Assembly (NCBI GenBank): GCA_949752795.1
Contig: OX457075.1
Location: forward strand, 6,190,001 to 6,254,000
Source of the DNA: Hyperoodon ampullatus
Lineage: Eukaryota; Chordata; Mammalia; Artiodactyla; Ziphiidae
Direction: 5' to 3'
DNA length: 64,000 nt
The position numbers and the translations under genes are program-made. Each line of letters opens with the position of its first letter. Position 1 is the stretch's first letter. Shown here one piece after another: positions 23,462 to 36,400 of this stretch. The notes under the pieces are model-generated. The model was not told the origin of the DNA, searched no databases, and saw only the letters and a program-made list of their open reading frames with translations.

Positions 23462-24692
23462 TTTTTTTTACGTTTTATTTATTTTTTATTGAAGTATAGT
23501 TGATCTACAAGGTTGTGTTAATTTCTGCTGTACAGCAAAGTGATTCAGTTTTATATATATATGTATGTATATATATACATATATGTTCTTTATTATATTC
23601 TTTTCCATTATAGTTTATCACAAGATATTGAATATAGTTCCCTGTGCTATACAATAGGACCTTGTTGTTTATCTGTTCTCTATGTAATAGTTTGCATCAA
23701 CTAACCCCAAACTCCTAATTCATCCCTCCCCACCCCCCTTGGCAACCACAAATCTGTTCTCTATTCTGTGAGTCTCTTTCAGTTTCATAGATAGGTTCAT
23801 TTGTGCCATATTTCAGATTCCACATATAAGTGATATCATATGGTATCTGTCTTTCTCTTTCTGACTTAACTTCACTTGGTATGTTAATCTCTAGGTCCAT
23901 TCATGTTGCTGCAAATGGCATTATTTCATTCTTTTTACGGCTGAGTAATATTCCATTATATATATATATACAACATCGTCTTTATCCATTCACCTGTCGA
24001 TGGACATTTAGGTTGTTTTCATGTCTTGGCTACCGTGACTAGTGCTGCTATGAACATAGGGGCGCATATATCTTTTTGAATTATAGTTTTGTCCAGATAT
24101 GTGCTCAGGAGTGGGATTGCTGGTTCATATGGCAACTTTATTTTCAGTTTTTAGAGGAACCTCCATGCTGTTTTCCATAGTGGCTGCACCAGTTTACATT
24201 CCTACCAACAGTGTAGGAGGGTCCCCTTTCTCCACACCCTCTCCAGCATTTGTTATTTATAGACTTCTTAATAATGGCCGTTCAGACCAGTGTGAAGTGA
24301 TACCTCATTGTAGTTTTGATTTGCATTTCTCTAAAAATTAATGATGTTGAGCATCTTTTCATGTGTCTATTGGCCATCTGTATTTCTTCTTTGGGGACAT
24401 GTCTGTTTAGGTCTTCTGCCCATTTTTCCATTGGGTTGTTTTTTTGTTGTTGTTGAGTTGTATAAGCAGTTTGTATATTTTGGAAATTAAGCCCTTGTCA
24501 GTTGCATCATTTGCAAATATTTTCTCTGAGTCCATTGGTTGTCTTTTCATTTAGTTTATGGTTTCCTTTGCTGTACAAAAGCTTGAAAGTTTGATTAGGT
24601 CCCTTTTGTTTATTTTATTTCTATTACCTTCTATGATTTATGTCAGACAATATTTTGCCTATATTCTCTTCTAGGAGTTTTATGGTGTCATG

Positions 24693-24725
<33 letters not shown>

Positions 24726-25705
24726 GGTACGCGGGCCTCTCACTGCTGTGGCCTCTCCCGTTGCGGAGCACAGGCTCCGGACGCGCAGGCTCAGCGGCCA
24801 TGGCTCACGGGCCCAGCCGCTCCGCGGCACGTGGGATCTTCCCGGACCGGGGCACGAACCCGCGTCCCCTGCATCGGCAGGCGGACGCCCAACCACTGCG
24901 CCACCAGGGAAGCCCCCGGTGTCATGTCTTATATTTAAGTCTTTAAGCCATTTTGAATTTACTTTTGTGTATGGTGTGGGGGAATGGCCCAACTTCATTG
25001 ATTTACATGTGGCTGTCCAGCTTTCCCAACACCACTTGCCAAAGAGACTTTCTTTTCTCCATTGTATATTCTTGACTCCTTTGTCAAAGATTAATTGGCC
25101 ATAGGTGTGTAGGTTTATTTCTGGTTTCTCTATACTTTTCCATTGATCCATATGTCTGTTTTTGTGCCAGTACCACACTGTAGCTTTGTAATATTGTCTG
25201 AAGTCTAGGAGGGTTATACCTCCTGCTTTGTTCTTTTTCCTCAGGATTGCTTTGGCAATTCTGAGTCTTTTATGGTTCCTTATAAATTTTAGGATTATTT
25301 GTTCTAGTTCTGTGAAAAATGTCCTGGGTAATTTGATAGAGAGGGCATTAAATCTGTAGATTGCTTTGGGCAGTATGGCCATTTTAACAATATTAATTCT
25401 TCCAAGAGCATGGGATATTGTTCCATTTCTTTGAATTATCTTCAGTGTCCTTTATTAATATTTTATAGTTCTTAGCATATAAGTCTTTCACCTCCTTGGT
25501 CGGGTTTATTCCTAAGTTTTTTTTTTTTTTGGATGCTACCTTAAAAGAGATTTTTTTAAAATTCCCTTTCTGATATTTCATTATTGATGTAAAGAAATGC
25601 AACCGATTTCTCTATGTTAATTTTATATCCTGCTACCTAGCTGAATTCATTTATCAGTTCTCGTAGTTTTATGTGGAGTCTTTAGGGTTTCCAATATATA
25701 GTATC
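23462..25705 (-). repeat. L1, 3' half (ORF2 RT to 3' UTR), minus strand; part of an inverted element
   Basis: The 3' end is poly-T then TTATTTATTTTTTATTGAAGTATAGTTGATC. It continues on the minus strand through ORF2 C-terminus and into the RT thumb. A minus-strand open stretch at 25,382-24,624 shows the L1-typical [11 protein letters not shown], then [14 protein letters not shown], and runs into an inserted SINE. Sequence flips orientation at about 25,705, indicating a twin-primed insertion. Confidence 0.85.
24697..24917 (-). repeat. Young CHR-type SINE in the L1, minus strand
   Basis: A long poly-T (about 28 T) is followed by GCGGTACGCGGGCC and ends CCAGGGAAGCCCC. The perfect 13-bp duplication GGTGTCATGTCTT is at 24,684 and 24,918. 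Both sides are continuous L1 sequence. Confidence 0.95.
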
Positions 25706-26090
25706 ACAACCCACTCATATCAATGGACAGATCTTCTAGACAGAAACTCAGTAAGGCAACAGAGAGCCTAAATGGTACAATAGAACAGTAAGACTTAACT
25801 GATATTTTCAGGACATTACATCCAAAGAAAACCAGAATACACATTCTTTTCAAGTGCACCTGGAACATTCTCTAGGATTGACCACATCTAGGGCACAAAA
25901 GAAGCCTCAACAAATTTAAGAGCATAAAAATTATTTAAAGTATCTTTTCTGACCACAATGGCATGAAACTAGAAATCAACCATAGAAAAGGAAATGAGAA
26001 AAAGATGATTACATGGAGACTAAGCAACATGCTACTCAAAAACAATGGGTTAATGATGAAATCAAAGAGGAAGTTAAAAAATACCTTGAG

Positions 26091-26300
26091 GGGGCTTCCC
26101 TGGTGGCGCAGTGGTTGAGAGTCCGCCTGCCGATGCAGGCGACACGGGTTCGTGCCCCGGTCCGGGAAGATCCCACATGCCGCTGAGTGGCTGGGCCCGT
26201 GAGCCATGGCCGCTGAGCCTGCGCGTCCGGAGCCTGTGCTCCGCGGCGGGAGAGGCTTCAACAGTGAGAGGCCCGCGTACCGCAAGAAAAAAAAAAAAAA
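26091..26300 (+). repeat. Young CHR-type SINE, first of a tandem pair
   Basis: GGGGCTTCCCTGGTGGCGCAGTGG ... GGCCCGCGTACCGCAAG plus an A-tail. Preceded by AAAATACCTTGAG and followed by a second copy of that target sequence. Confidence 0.95.
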
Positions 26301-26314
26301 AAAAATACCTTGAG

Positions 26315-26532
26315 GGCTTCCCTGGTGGTGCAGTGGTTGAGAGTCCACCTGCCGATGCAGGGGACACGGGTTCGTGCCCCGGTCTCGGAAGATCCCACAT
26401 GCCGCGGAGGGGCTGGGCCCGTGAGCCATGGCCACTGAGCCCCCGCATCCGGAACCTGTGCTCTGCAACGGGAAAGGCCACAGCAGTGAGAGGCCCGCGT
26501 ACTGCAAAAAAAAACAAAAAACAAAAAACAAC
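26315..26532 (+). repeat. CHR-type SINE, second of a tandem pair
   Basis: It differs from its neighbour at scattered positions (GGTGGTGCAGTGG, CCCCGCATCCGGAACC, a CAAAAAACAAAAAACAAC tail), so it is not a recent duplicate of it. Followed by a third copy of the target, AAACCTTGAG, before L1 sequence resumes. Confidence 0.93.
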
Positions 26533-27600
26533 AAACCTTGAGACAAATGACAATGAAAACACAAACATACAAAATCCATGGGATGCAACAAAAGCAGTTT
26601 TTAGGAGGAAATTCAGAGCTATACAGGCCTTCCTCAAAAAACAAGAAAAATCTCGAATTAACAATGTAACCTACCACCTAAAGGAATTAGAAAAAGAAGA
26701 ACAAACAAAACCTAAAGTCAGCAGAAGGAAGGAAATAATAAAGATCAGAGAGGAAATAAATAAAATAGAGATTTAAAAATAGAAAAAATCAATAAAATTA
26801 AGAGCTGGTTCTTCGAAAGAGTAAACAAAATTGACAAACCTCTGGCCAGGCTCACCAAGAAGAAAATTGAGAGGACCCAGATAAACAAAATAAGAAATGA
26901 AAAAGGAGAAATAACAACCAATAGTGCAGAAATACAAAAAAAAAAAAAAACTATAGGAGAGTTGAATTATGAACAATTATATGCAAATAAATTCAACAAC
27001 CTAGAAGAAATGGACAACTTTCTAGAAACATACAGCCCACTAAAATTGAATCAAGAAGAAATAGATAATTTGAACAGACCAATCACTAGAAGTGAAATAG
27101 AATCTGTAATTTAAAAAACTCCCTACAAACAAAAGTCCAGGACCAGATGGCTTCACAGGCAAATTCTGCCAAACATACAAAGAAGAACTTACACTGATCC
27201 TTCTCAAACTCTTCCAAAAGATTGAAGAGGAGGGAACATTCCCAAAGTCATGCTATGACGCCACCATCATCCTGATACCAAAACCAGAAAAAGACACTAC
27301 CAAACAAGAAAATTACAGGCCAATATCTTTGATGAATATAAATGTAAAAATTCTCAACAAAATACTAGCAAACAAAATCCAACAACACATAAAAGAGAGC
27401 ATACACCACGACCAAGTTGGATTCATCCCAGGTTCACAAGGATGGTTCAACATATGCAAATCAATTAATGTGATATACCACATCAACAAAAGAAAAGACA
27501 AAACTCATATGATCATCTCAATACATGCAGAAAATGCATTTGATAAAATTCAGTATCGATTCATGGTAAAAACTCTTACCAAAGTGGGTATAGAGGATCC

Positions 27601-27725
27601 TTATTAGTTATCTATAGGTCCTTATTAGTTATCTATTTTATAGATAGTAATGTGCATGTGTCAATCCCAATCTTCCAGTTTATCCCTCCCCCCGACCCCT
27701 GCAAATAAACTTATGGTTATCGATG
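27601..27725 (-). repeat. Short L1 3' UTR-like fragment with a 17-bp direct repeat
   Basis: CCTTATTAGTTATCTAT occurs twice, 4 bp apart (27,599 and 27,620), then TTTATAGATAGTAATGTG and CCAGTTTATCCCTCCCCC. The order resembles the minus-strand L1 3' UTR block at 47,270-47,360. Confidence 0.55.
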
Positions 27726-27993
27726 TCTTGGCTTTGCTGGACTCCGGGACTTCAGAAAATCCTACTACGAATATAGTCAAACCTACTGATATAAAGAGCA
27801 CTGGGTTTAGCACATTAGGTGACCAATAAGTGTTAAATAAATGAATGAATAAGTGGTTTTATTTTTTTCTGTTTGCCAACATTTAAGTTAAGCATCAGTC
27901 TGTATATTATATAATATGTTGTCCTCATTAAAATATCTATTTAATGTAAATAAAAGTTGGAACATACTTCAGAGCGTTTGATTTGCCTTTCAG
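27726..27993 (+). other. ADAM2 intron end; possible L2 3' tail
   Basis: GCACATTAGGTGACCAATAAGTGTTAAATAAATGAATGAAT resembles the 3' tail of an L2/MIR element. Otherwise featureless. Confidence 0.4.
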
Positions 27994-28092
27994 GCTTGTG
28001 CAGCTCTGCCAGACTCATGCTGTAACCAAGCCACATGTACACTCAATGTTGGGTCAGCTTGTGCTGCTGGACCGTGCTGTGATGCTTGTGCT
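27994..28092 (+). CDS. ADAM2: ADAM2 coding exon 6 of window (disintegrin domain)
   Basis: The acceptor is TTTGCCTTTCAG and the donor is GTAAGAG at 28,093. It is 99 nt, phase 0 to 0, residues 214-246. It is cysteine-rich, with ACAALPDSCCNQATC followed by SACAAGPCCDACA, the paired-cysteine ladder of disintegrins. With exon 5 the spacing from CDCG to the CC pair is the same as I recall for other mammalian ADAM2 proteins, which supports the chosen exon-5 donor. Confidence 0.94.
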
Positions 28093-28205
28093 GTAAGAGC
28101 CTTTTAAAAATTTTGTATTACCTACATTAGTAATGTTATCATTTTTTATAATAGTTAAATGTTCACATTCTGCTTTACTCAATATCATTTACTTCACCCC
28201 ACCAG

Positions 28206-28401
28206 TTTATAGCAAAAGGACACGTGTGTAGGGTTTCCACTGATGAATGTGATCTCTCTGAATATTGCAATGGTACATCTGCAGCATGTCAAGAAGACCT
28301 TTATGTTCAGGATGGGCATCCATGTGCAGAGAATCAATGGATCTGTGTGAACGGAAAATGTATGAATGGGATAAAACAATGTTCGGAAATATTTGGTGAA
28401 G
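28206..28401 (+). CDS. ADAM2: ADAM2 coding exon 7 of window: disintegrin loop and start of cysteine-rich domain
   Basis: The acceptor is TTCACCCCACCAG, only 113 bp after the previous donor. The donor is GTATTT at 28,402. It is 196 nt, phase 0 to 1, residues 247-312. It holds the disintegrin loop [19 protein letters not shown] (residues 258-260) sits where RGD lies in venom disintegrins, and an acidic residue before ECD is the fertilin-beta integrin-contact signature. An N-glycosylation site NGT follows, then GHPC...CVNGKC of the cysteine-rich region. Confidence 0.95.
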
Positions 28402-29649
28402 GTATTTATCATAATTTGATTTTCTGTATATGTATTTTTCTGGAAACTGACTAACATACATACCTTTATATAGATTAGAAAAGACAAAGGATATTATGAA
28501 ATGAAGCTATTAATATGTCAAAAATATATTAACCTCTAGAGGTATAAAAATAGAAAAAGATAGTATCACCAGGGGGAAAAAAAAACTGAAACAAAACTCA
28601 ATCATTCCAATAAAAGCACTCAGAGAAATTAAGAATTGGTGTAAGTCAAGTATTTGTTTTATAATCTAAGATAAATAGAAGAAGAATAATATAATAATTA
28701 GAAACTAAAAACTAATAAAGGGGAGAAAAACAAAAGCAATTAACATATTTGATTAACCCAAAAGAAGGCAAGAACAGAGTAAATAAAAGAACAAAGGATA
28801 TGAAAATAAATAGTAATATTTATTGATATTTACATATTTAGCAATTACATTAAATATAAAACCTGTGTTAAATATTCAATTTAGGGAAAGGATGTAGCAA
28901 GAAGTGATGATGCAACTACAAGAAAATGACTAGAAAAATCAAGGTGTATTGCATTGATGATATTTTTAAAGGCTTTAGAGTACAGTGAAACCAAAGACAA
29001 CTAATTTAAATCTCCACAGGAGAGAAACTTTGCCTATCTTAGGGAACAACTGACAGCCATTTATGTTCCTAGGGACATATGCAGACTCTGAAAGTTGAAG
29101 ATCAAGCTTGGCTTAGCTAGAGATCTTCAAGAAAAAAGAAAGATAAAATAGAAAAGTTTTAGCAGTTGGAATTGAAGGGGAGGGGCTGTCAAAACCATAG
29201 GCTATTTTTCCATGAGGTGTCCACATCTTTGGAACTTAAAAGCTGCTCAGAAACTTGGTCAATTTAATAGATTAAAAAAAATTTACAAGGCATTATGAAT
29301 TTTCTTGCAGTCACAAGATGATCAAAGACCAAATGGTAGAGGAATTTTGCCTTTAAAAAAAATCTTAGTCTTCCTCCAGAACCTTTTGCTACATTTTGAA
29401 GTGCCTGTGTTGGTAGGCTAGGAAGCTATGCTGAGACTAAAGGCATATATTTATCCCTGGCAAACTTTCAGTGAAGAGAAGATAAATGTTTGCAAGGCTC
29501 TCAGTTAGTAGGGTACAAGGGTCACACCCAAGATAACGAGGTGAATCCATAATAAAACTGTACATCAGCCTTGGCCCGTATAATTGCCTGACTGGACTTA
29601 GGTGATCACTGCCTTGCCCAATCTGCCTAACTGTTCCAACCATCATATA
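28402..29649 (+). other. ADAM2 large intron, first 1.25 kb, no recognised element
   Basis: AT-rich, no repeat motif order that I can name and no credible frame. Confidence 0.55.
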
Positions 29650-32600
29650 GTTGGATCATGTCTTATAATACATTCTGTCAATCTCTTCTTTTTGATTGAA
29701 GTGTTTAATCTATTCATGTAAGTGAGGTAGTATTTCCATCTGCTATTTTGCTATGTGTTTTCAATATATCTTATACTTTACCCTCTATTCCTCAATAACC
29801 TCTTTATTTGTATTGAACAGATATTTTCTAGTGTAATAGTTTAATCTCTTTGTGGTTTCTTTTACTATATATATTTAGTTATTTCTGAGTGGTTTGCTTG
29901 GGTGTTACAATTACTATCTTCAGACATTCAATTAATATTAACTTCATATCAAAAGTAAACAAAAAGCATATATATACCTGTTTTCCCATCCCTTGTTCTA
30001 TTTCTGTCAGACATCTTACATCTTTATGTAAGCCTAATGAAAATGTTTTATAATAATTGTTTTTATGCAATTATCTTTTAAATTCTATAGAAGAGAGTCC
30101 ATACAATAGATATGTTTATACTATCTATTATATTTTCTTTTACTTTATTTGATAGTTTACTATATTAGCATTGTGTTACTTCATGTAGATCCTGGTTACC
30201 TCCTAGTGTCCTTTGATTTCAGCCTTAAGGATGCACTTTAGTAGGTCTTGCTGGAAAGGTTTGGTAAAGATGAGTTCTCTCTGACTGTGTTTATCTTGGA
30301 ATGCTATCATTTCTCCCTTAATTTTTTGAGGAGAGTTTAGCCAAATATAGAATTCTTAGTCTTTTCCTTTCAAAACTCTACAGATATCAGCCTACTGTCA
30401 CCTGGCCTCCTTGTCTTTAATGAAGAGTGGAATCAATTTGACCATGATCTGTGGATCTCTTTAAAATTATTTCATGTGGAGTTTTTAAAGAAATCTTCTT
30501 GTAAAAATATAGATATAGGTATACATTAAATTTGAAAAGCTTTCAGTCATTATATCTTAAAATACTTCACTGCCATTTTCTGTTTTTTCCTCAGTTTTGG
30601 AATCCCTATATGCCAATATTTCATATGCTTGATGTTGTCCCACTGGTCCATGAAACTATTTTCATCATTTGATTTTCTTTCTTTCCTCATACTAGATAAT
30701 CTCCATTGACCTATCTTCAGGTCAATAAAACTTGCCAGATTAAATCTATTGATTTTTAAATTTCTGTAGTTAAGTTTTTCATTTTAGTTAATACAGTTTT
30801 CAACTTCAGAATTTATATTTGGTTCCCTTTTTTATTTAAAAGTCTATATTAGTATTTCCCATTTAGTTTTTAAGAGATGGTTTCGCCTAGTGACTTGAAC
30901 ATATTTGTAACTTGAACATATTTGTAATAGCTAACTTAAGTCTTTGTCTCCTGGATTCAAAATTGGGGATCTCTGAGGACATTTTCTGTTGGCTTTTTCT
31001 TTTTTTCTGGGTATGTAGCGTAATTTCATTTTTTTGCATAGAGTGTAAATTTTTTTTAAAAAACTAGAAATTTTAGACAATATATTTTAACAATTTTGAT
31101 TCAGATTTCTCTAAGGTTGTTGTTGTTATTGTTTGTCATACTGCTTATTTGTTTAGTGACTTTCCTGGACTAATTTTTCAGGTTCTGTATTCTGTGCTGT
31201 GTGCATCCACTGAGTTCTGATAGTTCCACTGATATTTTTTTTTCTCCCAAGTTCTTGTTTTAATTTTTAAGCCAGGCTTCCTAGGGATAACTCCAAATTA
31301 GTACAATTTAGTGCCAAGCCAATAACCGATCAGATACCCTTCAATGCCTTGACTCTTTATTTTCTACCCTATGCCAAGGATAGCTTCAAGCTTCAAGCTT
31401 CAGGCAGTTTGCAAAACCTCCATAGCTTTCACTTCTTGCTTGTTCAGGACCTAAATATAATCCAGAGAAGAGTGACTGGGGACTTCTCTTGCTCAGGATT
31501 GTTCTTGGCATGTGTACATCTTTTTAGATCCAGTTATGCGTTAAGCTTTTCAACATTCCTTATGATCATCTAGTTCTCCAAGGTTTCCTTTTAAATTCCC
31601 AGCAGGCTCTCGTTTGCCTCAACTGCTGTAATGTTGCTGTCATATTGCTATTATTTCAGTAATTCCCTGGGTGTAAGGCTCTTTTTCCCACTGAGCTGAG
31701 CTCTAACTCAAACCAAATAACAAAATCACCCTGGGAACAGAGATTTTTCTAGGTAAGTGAAAGTTTGGAAAATTTTCAGACTGTGCTCTGGTGATTTTAA
31801 CAAAGCTCAGAATAGGTCAGATCTCTTCATTAGCTGTAAGGCTGCTGGCTTTTGGCTTCCATGCCACTGAGGAAAGATGAAAATATCCCCAAATTAATAC
31901 AGCACTGAGCCCTCTGTCTTAACAACTGTATCAGCCAGGATTCCACCAGAGAAACAGAATCTTCCCCCGCACCCTGTTTATTATATCTTTATATACCCAA
32001 ATCAGATGCCATCCCCTCAGGCCAGAGCTTCAGGACGAGCAAAGAGGTCTCTCTCACAGGGAGACTAATCCTGCATTTTAGCCTGCTGTCTGTGCTCTGA
32101 CCTGGGGCTAAAAACTTCTAATTGTTAGCAGCCCAGGGGACCCAGGAATGCAAACCCCCTGGCCACTAGAGCCAGGTGATCTAGAGGTGTCCCTGGGAAG
32201 CACCACACATAAAAACCAGAGCACAAGATGCATGTAAAGGCTCCCCTCTGGGAAATACTGGCACTCTGGAGGGCGGCAGGGTGAGAACTTGAAGTTAGCA
32301 CTCACCCACCAAAGTCTCTGTGAAGGGTTGGGGCCGGTCCTTAGACATGCGTTTCATTAGAAGCCTGCCCCTCAGGCCACAGCTACTAAGATAGGCTGAC
32401 AGGCCTCACACAGAAAGACTGCGCTCCTCTGACTGCTGCCTCTTGCTGTGCCCTGGGTGTGGTAGCCAGTTAAGAACTCCTTCTCCTGTAGTTATAGTCT
32501 TGTAGGACCCTTGAGCATAAACCACACATCAGAACCATTTCACAGTTCTCTATAGCCCTGTGGGTCTCATGGACATGAGTGCCTGTTGGTTATCAAAGCT

Positions 32601-33178
32601 GGATGTTTTAGGGGCTCATCTTTCTGGTGCAGGTCTTAAAAGTTGTGGTGCCTGATGTGAGATCCAAACACTTCACCCCTCAGGGAGGAGCTCCACGTTT
32701 CGAGTTCCCTCCCAACTGTGGATTGCCATTGCCAGGATGGGTTTACAGCAAGACTGTGTCTCAGCCTTGCCTACCTGCTTCAGTGTGGCTTTCCTCTTGT
32801 TTGCTCAGTGTGAAGTGGTCACTCCACCAGTTTTTAGGTTTTCTTCACTGGAAATTGTTCCATATGTAGCTGTAGATTTGGTGTATCTGTGGGAAGTTGT
32901 GAGTTCGGGATCTTTCTACTTTGCCATCTTGAATTGGAACCTCTATTTCCATCAGCATTTTAAAGAGATTACTCCGTTGTCATATGGCTTTCATATTTCT
33001 GAAGAAAAATCTGTCATATTGTATCTCTTTTCTCTTTGAGCCATGAAGATATTTTTTGGTCTTTTGTTTTTAGCAGTCTTCATATTATATGTTTGAATGT
33101 GTGCTTGTGTGGATGTGCGTGCATGTAATTCTGCTTAGTGTTCCTGAGTGTCTTGGAACTGTGATGTAAATACGGTAT
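29650..33178 (-). repeat. Old L1 ORF1 and 5' UTR sequence, minus strand
   Basis: About 30,180-30,830 corresponds to L1 ORF1 read on the minus strand (GTAGGTCTTGCTGGAAAGG, CTCTGACTGTGTTTATCTTGG, TCACCTGGCCTCC). 30,850-32,930 is a GC-richer 5' UTR-type block; 32,930-33,178 returns to ORF1-like sequence. Several small frames here are by-products of the GC-richer composition. Confidence 0.6.
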
Positions 33179-33457
33179 TATTATACAGATTTAAAAAAAA
33201 TTTTTTTTTTATTTAACAAATTTAATCAGTTATACATATACATATGTTCCCATATCCCCTCCCTTTTGCGTCTCCCTCCCGCCCTCCCTATCCCACCCCT
33301 CCAGGCGGTCACAAAGCACCGAGCTGATCTCCCTGTGCTCTGCAGCTGCTTCCCACTATCTATCTACCTTACGTTTGGTAGTGTATATATGTCCATGCCA
33401 CTCTTTCGCTTTGTCACAGCTTACCCTTCCCCCTCCCCATATCCTCAAGTCCATTCT

Positions 33458-36400
33458 CTAGTAGATCTGTGTCTTTATTCCTGTCTTACCCCTATGTTCT
33501 TCATGACATTTTTTTTCTAAAATTCCATATATATGTGTCAGCATACAGTATTTGTCTTTCTCTTTCTGACTTACTTCACTCTGTATGACAGACTCTAGGT
33601 CCATCCACCTCATTACAAATAGCTCAATTTCGTTTCTTTTTATGGCTGAGTAATATTCCATTGTATATATGTGCCACATCTTCTTTATCCATTCATCCGA
33701 TGATGGACACTTAGGTTGTTTCCATCTCTGGGCTATTGTAAATAGGGCTGCTATGAACATTTTGGTACATGACTCTTTTTGAATTATGGTTTTCTCAGGG
33801 TATATGCCCAGTAGTGGGATTGCTGGGTCATATGGTAGTTCTATTTGTAGTTTTTTAAGGAACCTCCATACCGTTCTCCATAGTGGCTGTACCAATTCAC
33901 ATTCCCACCAGCAGTGCAAGAGTGTTCCCTTTTTTCCACACCCTCTCCAGCATTTATTGTTTCTAGATTTCTTGATGATGGCCATTCTGACAGGTGTGAG
34001 ATGATATCTCATTGTAGTTTTGATTTGCATTTCTCTAATGAGTAAAGATGTTGAGCATCCTTTCATGTGTTTGTTGGCAGTCTGTATATCTTCTTTGGAG
34101 AAATGCCTATTTAAGTCTTCTGCCCATTTTTGGATTGGGTTGTTTGTTTTTTTGCTATTGAGCTACATGAGCTGCTTATAAATTTTGGAGATTAATCCTT
34201 TGTCAGTTGCTTCATTTGCAAATATTTTCTCCCATTCTGAGGGTTGTCTTTTGGTCTTGTTTATGGTTTCCTTTGCTGTGCAAAAGCTTTGACGTTTCAT
34301 TAGGTCCCATTTGTTTATCTTTGTTTTTAGTTCCATTTCTCTAGGAGGTAGGTCCAAAAGGATCTTGCTGTGATTTATGTCATAGAGTGTTCTGCCTATG
34401 TTTTCCTCTAAGAGTTTGATAGTTTCTGGCCTTACATTTAGGTCTTTAATCCATTTTGAGCTTATTTTTGTGTATGGTGTTAGGGAATGATCTAATCTCA
34501 TACTTTTACATGTCCCTGTCCAGTTTTCCCAGCACCACTTATTGAAGAGGCTGTCCTTTCTCCACTGTACATTCCTGCCTCCTTTATCAAAGATAAGTTG
34601 GCCATATGTGCGTGGGTTTATCTCTGGGCTTTCTATCCTGATCCACTGATCTTTCTGTTTTTATGCCAGTACCACACTGTCTTAATTACTGTAGCTTTGT
34701 AGTATAGTCTGAAGTCAGGGAGCCTGATTCCTCCAGCTCCGTTTTTCGTTCTCAAGATTGCTTTGGCTATTCGGGGTCTTTTGTTTTTCCAAACAAATTT
34801 TGAAATTTTTTGTTCTAGTTCTGTGAAAAATGCCAGTGGTAGTTTGATAGGGATTGCATTGAATCTGTAGATTGCTTTGGGTAGTAGAGTCATTTTCACA
34901 ACGTTGATTCTTCCAATCCAAGAACATGGTACATCTCTCCACCTATTTGTATCATCTTTAATTTCTTTCATCAGTGTCTTATAATTTTCTGCATACAGGT
35001 CTTTTGTCTCCTTAGGTAGGTTTATCCCTAGATATTTTATTCTTTTTGTTGCAATGGTAAATGGGAGTGTTTCCTTGATTTCACTTTCAGATTTTTCATC
35101 ATTAGTATATAGGAATGCCAGAGATTTCTGTGCATTAATTTTATATCCTGCTACTTTACCAAATTCATTGATTAGCTCTAGTAGTTTTCTGGTAGCATCT
35201 TTAGGATTCTCTATGTATAGTATCATGTCATCTGCAAACAGTGACAGCTTTACTTCTTTTCCGATTTGGATTCCTTTTATTTCCTTTTCTTCTCTGATTG
35301 CTCTGGCTAAAACTTCCAAAACTATGTGGAATAAGAGTGGTGAGAGTGGGCAACCTTGTCTTGTTCCTGATCTTAGTGGAAATGGTTTCAGTTTTTCACC
35401 ATTGAGGACGATGCTGGCTGTGGGTTTGTCATATATGGCCTTTATTATGTTGAGGAAAGTTCCCTCTATGCCTACTTTCTGCAGGGTTTTTATCATAAAT
35501 GGGTGTTGAATTTTGTCGAAAGCTTTCTCTGCATCTATTGAGATGATCATGTGGTTTTTCTCCTTCAATTTGTTAATATGGTGTATCACGTTGATTGATT
35601 TGCATATATTGAAGAATCCTTGCATTCCTGGAATAAACCCCACTTGATCATGGTGTATGATCCTTTTAATGTGCTGTTGGATTCTGTTTGCTAGTATTTT
35701 GTTGAGGATTTTTGCATCTATATTCATCAGTGATATTGGCCTGTAGTTTTCTTTCTTTGTGACATCCTTGTCTGGTTTTGGTATCAAGCTGATGGTGGCC
35801 TCGTAGAATGAGTTTGGGAGTGTTCCTCCCTCTGCTATATTTTGGAAGAGTTTGAGAAGGATAGGTGTTAGCTCTTCTCTAAATGCTTGATAGAATTCTC
35901 CTGTGAAGCCATCTGGTCCTGGGCTTTTGTTTGTTGGAAGATTTTTTATCACAGTTTCAATTTCAGTGCTTGTGATTGGTCTGTTCATATTTTCTATTTC
36001 TTCCTGATTCAGTCTTGGCAGGTTGTTCATTTCTAAGAATTTGTCCATTTCTTCCAGGTTGTCCATTTTATTGGCATAGAGTTGCTTGTAATAATCTCTC
36101 ATGATCTTTTGTATTTCTGCAGTGTCAGTTGTTACTTCTCCTTTTTCATCTCTAATTCTATTGATTTGAGTCTTCTCCCTTTTTTTCTTGGTGAGCCTGG
36201 CTAATGGTTTAGCAATTTTGTTTATCTTCTCAAAGAACCAGCTTTTAGTTTTATTGATCTTTGCTATCGTTTCCTTCATTTCTTTTTAATTTATTTCTGA
36301 TGTGATTTTTTATGATTTCTTTCCTTCTGCTAACTTTGGGATGTTTTTGTTCTTCTTTCTCTAATTGCTTTAGGTGCAAGGTTAGGTTGTTTATTCTAGA

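Larger units (their letters stand above)
25706..27600 (+). repeat. L1 5' part (endonuclease to RT), plus strand: inverted segment of the same element
   Basis: Sense L1 ORF2: ACTCATATCAATGGACAGATC, then RT pieces in three frames, with the RT finger motif block 27,100-27,590 (GGACCAGATGGCTTCACAGG; a frame ending [30 protein letters not shown]). Sequence stops abruptly at about 27,594. The minus block at its left picks up ORF2 roughly 60 codons further on. Confidence 0.8.

Noticed and set aside
28224..28454. Stand-alone venom-like disintegrin
   Set aside because: It is one exon of ADAM2 with flanking phase-matched exons; disintegrins share the ADAM domain.
34633..36279. 548-codon open frame as a cellular gene
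   Set aside because: It is the L1 ORF2 reverse transcriptase segment, with the FADD box and collinear L1 on both sides.
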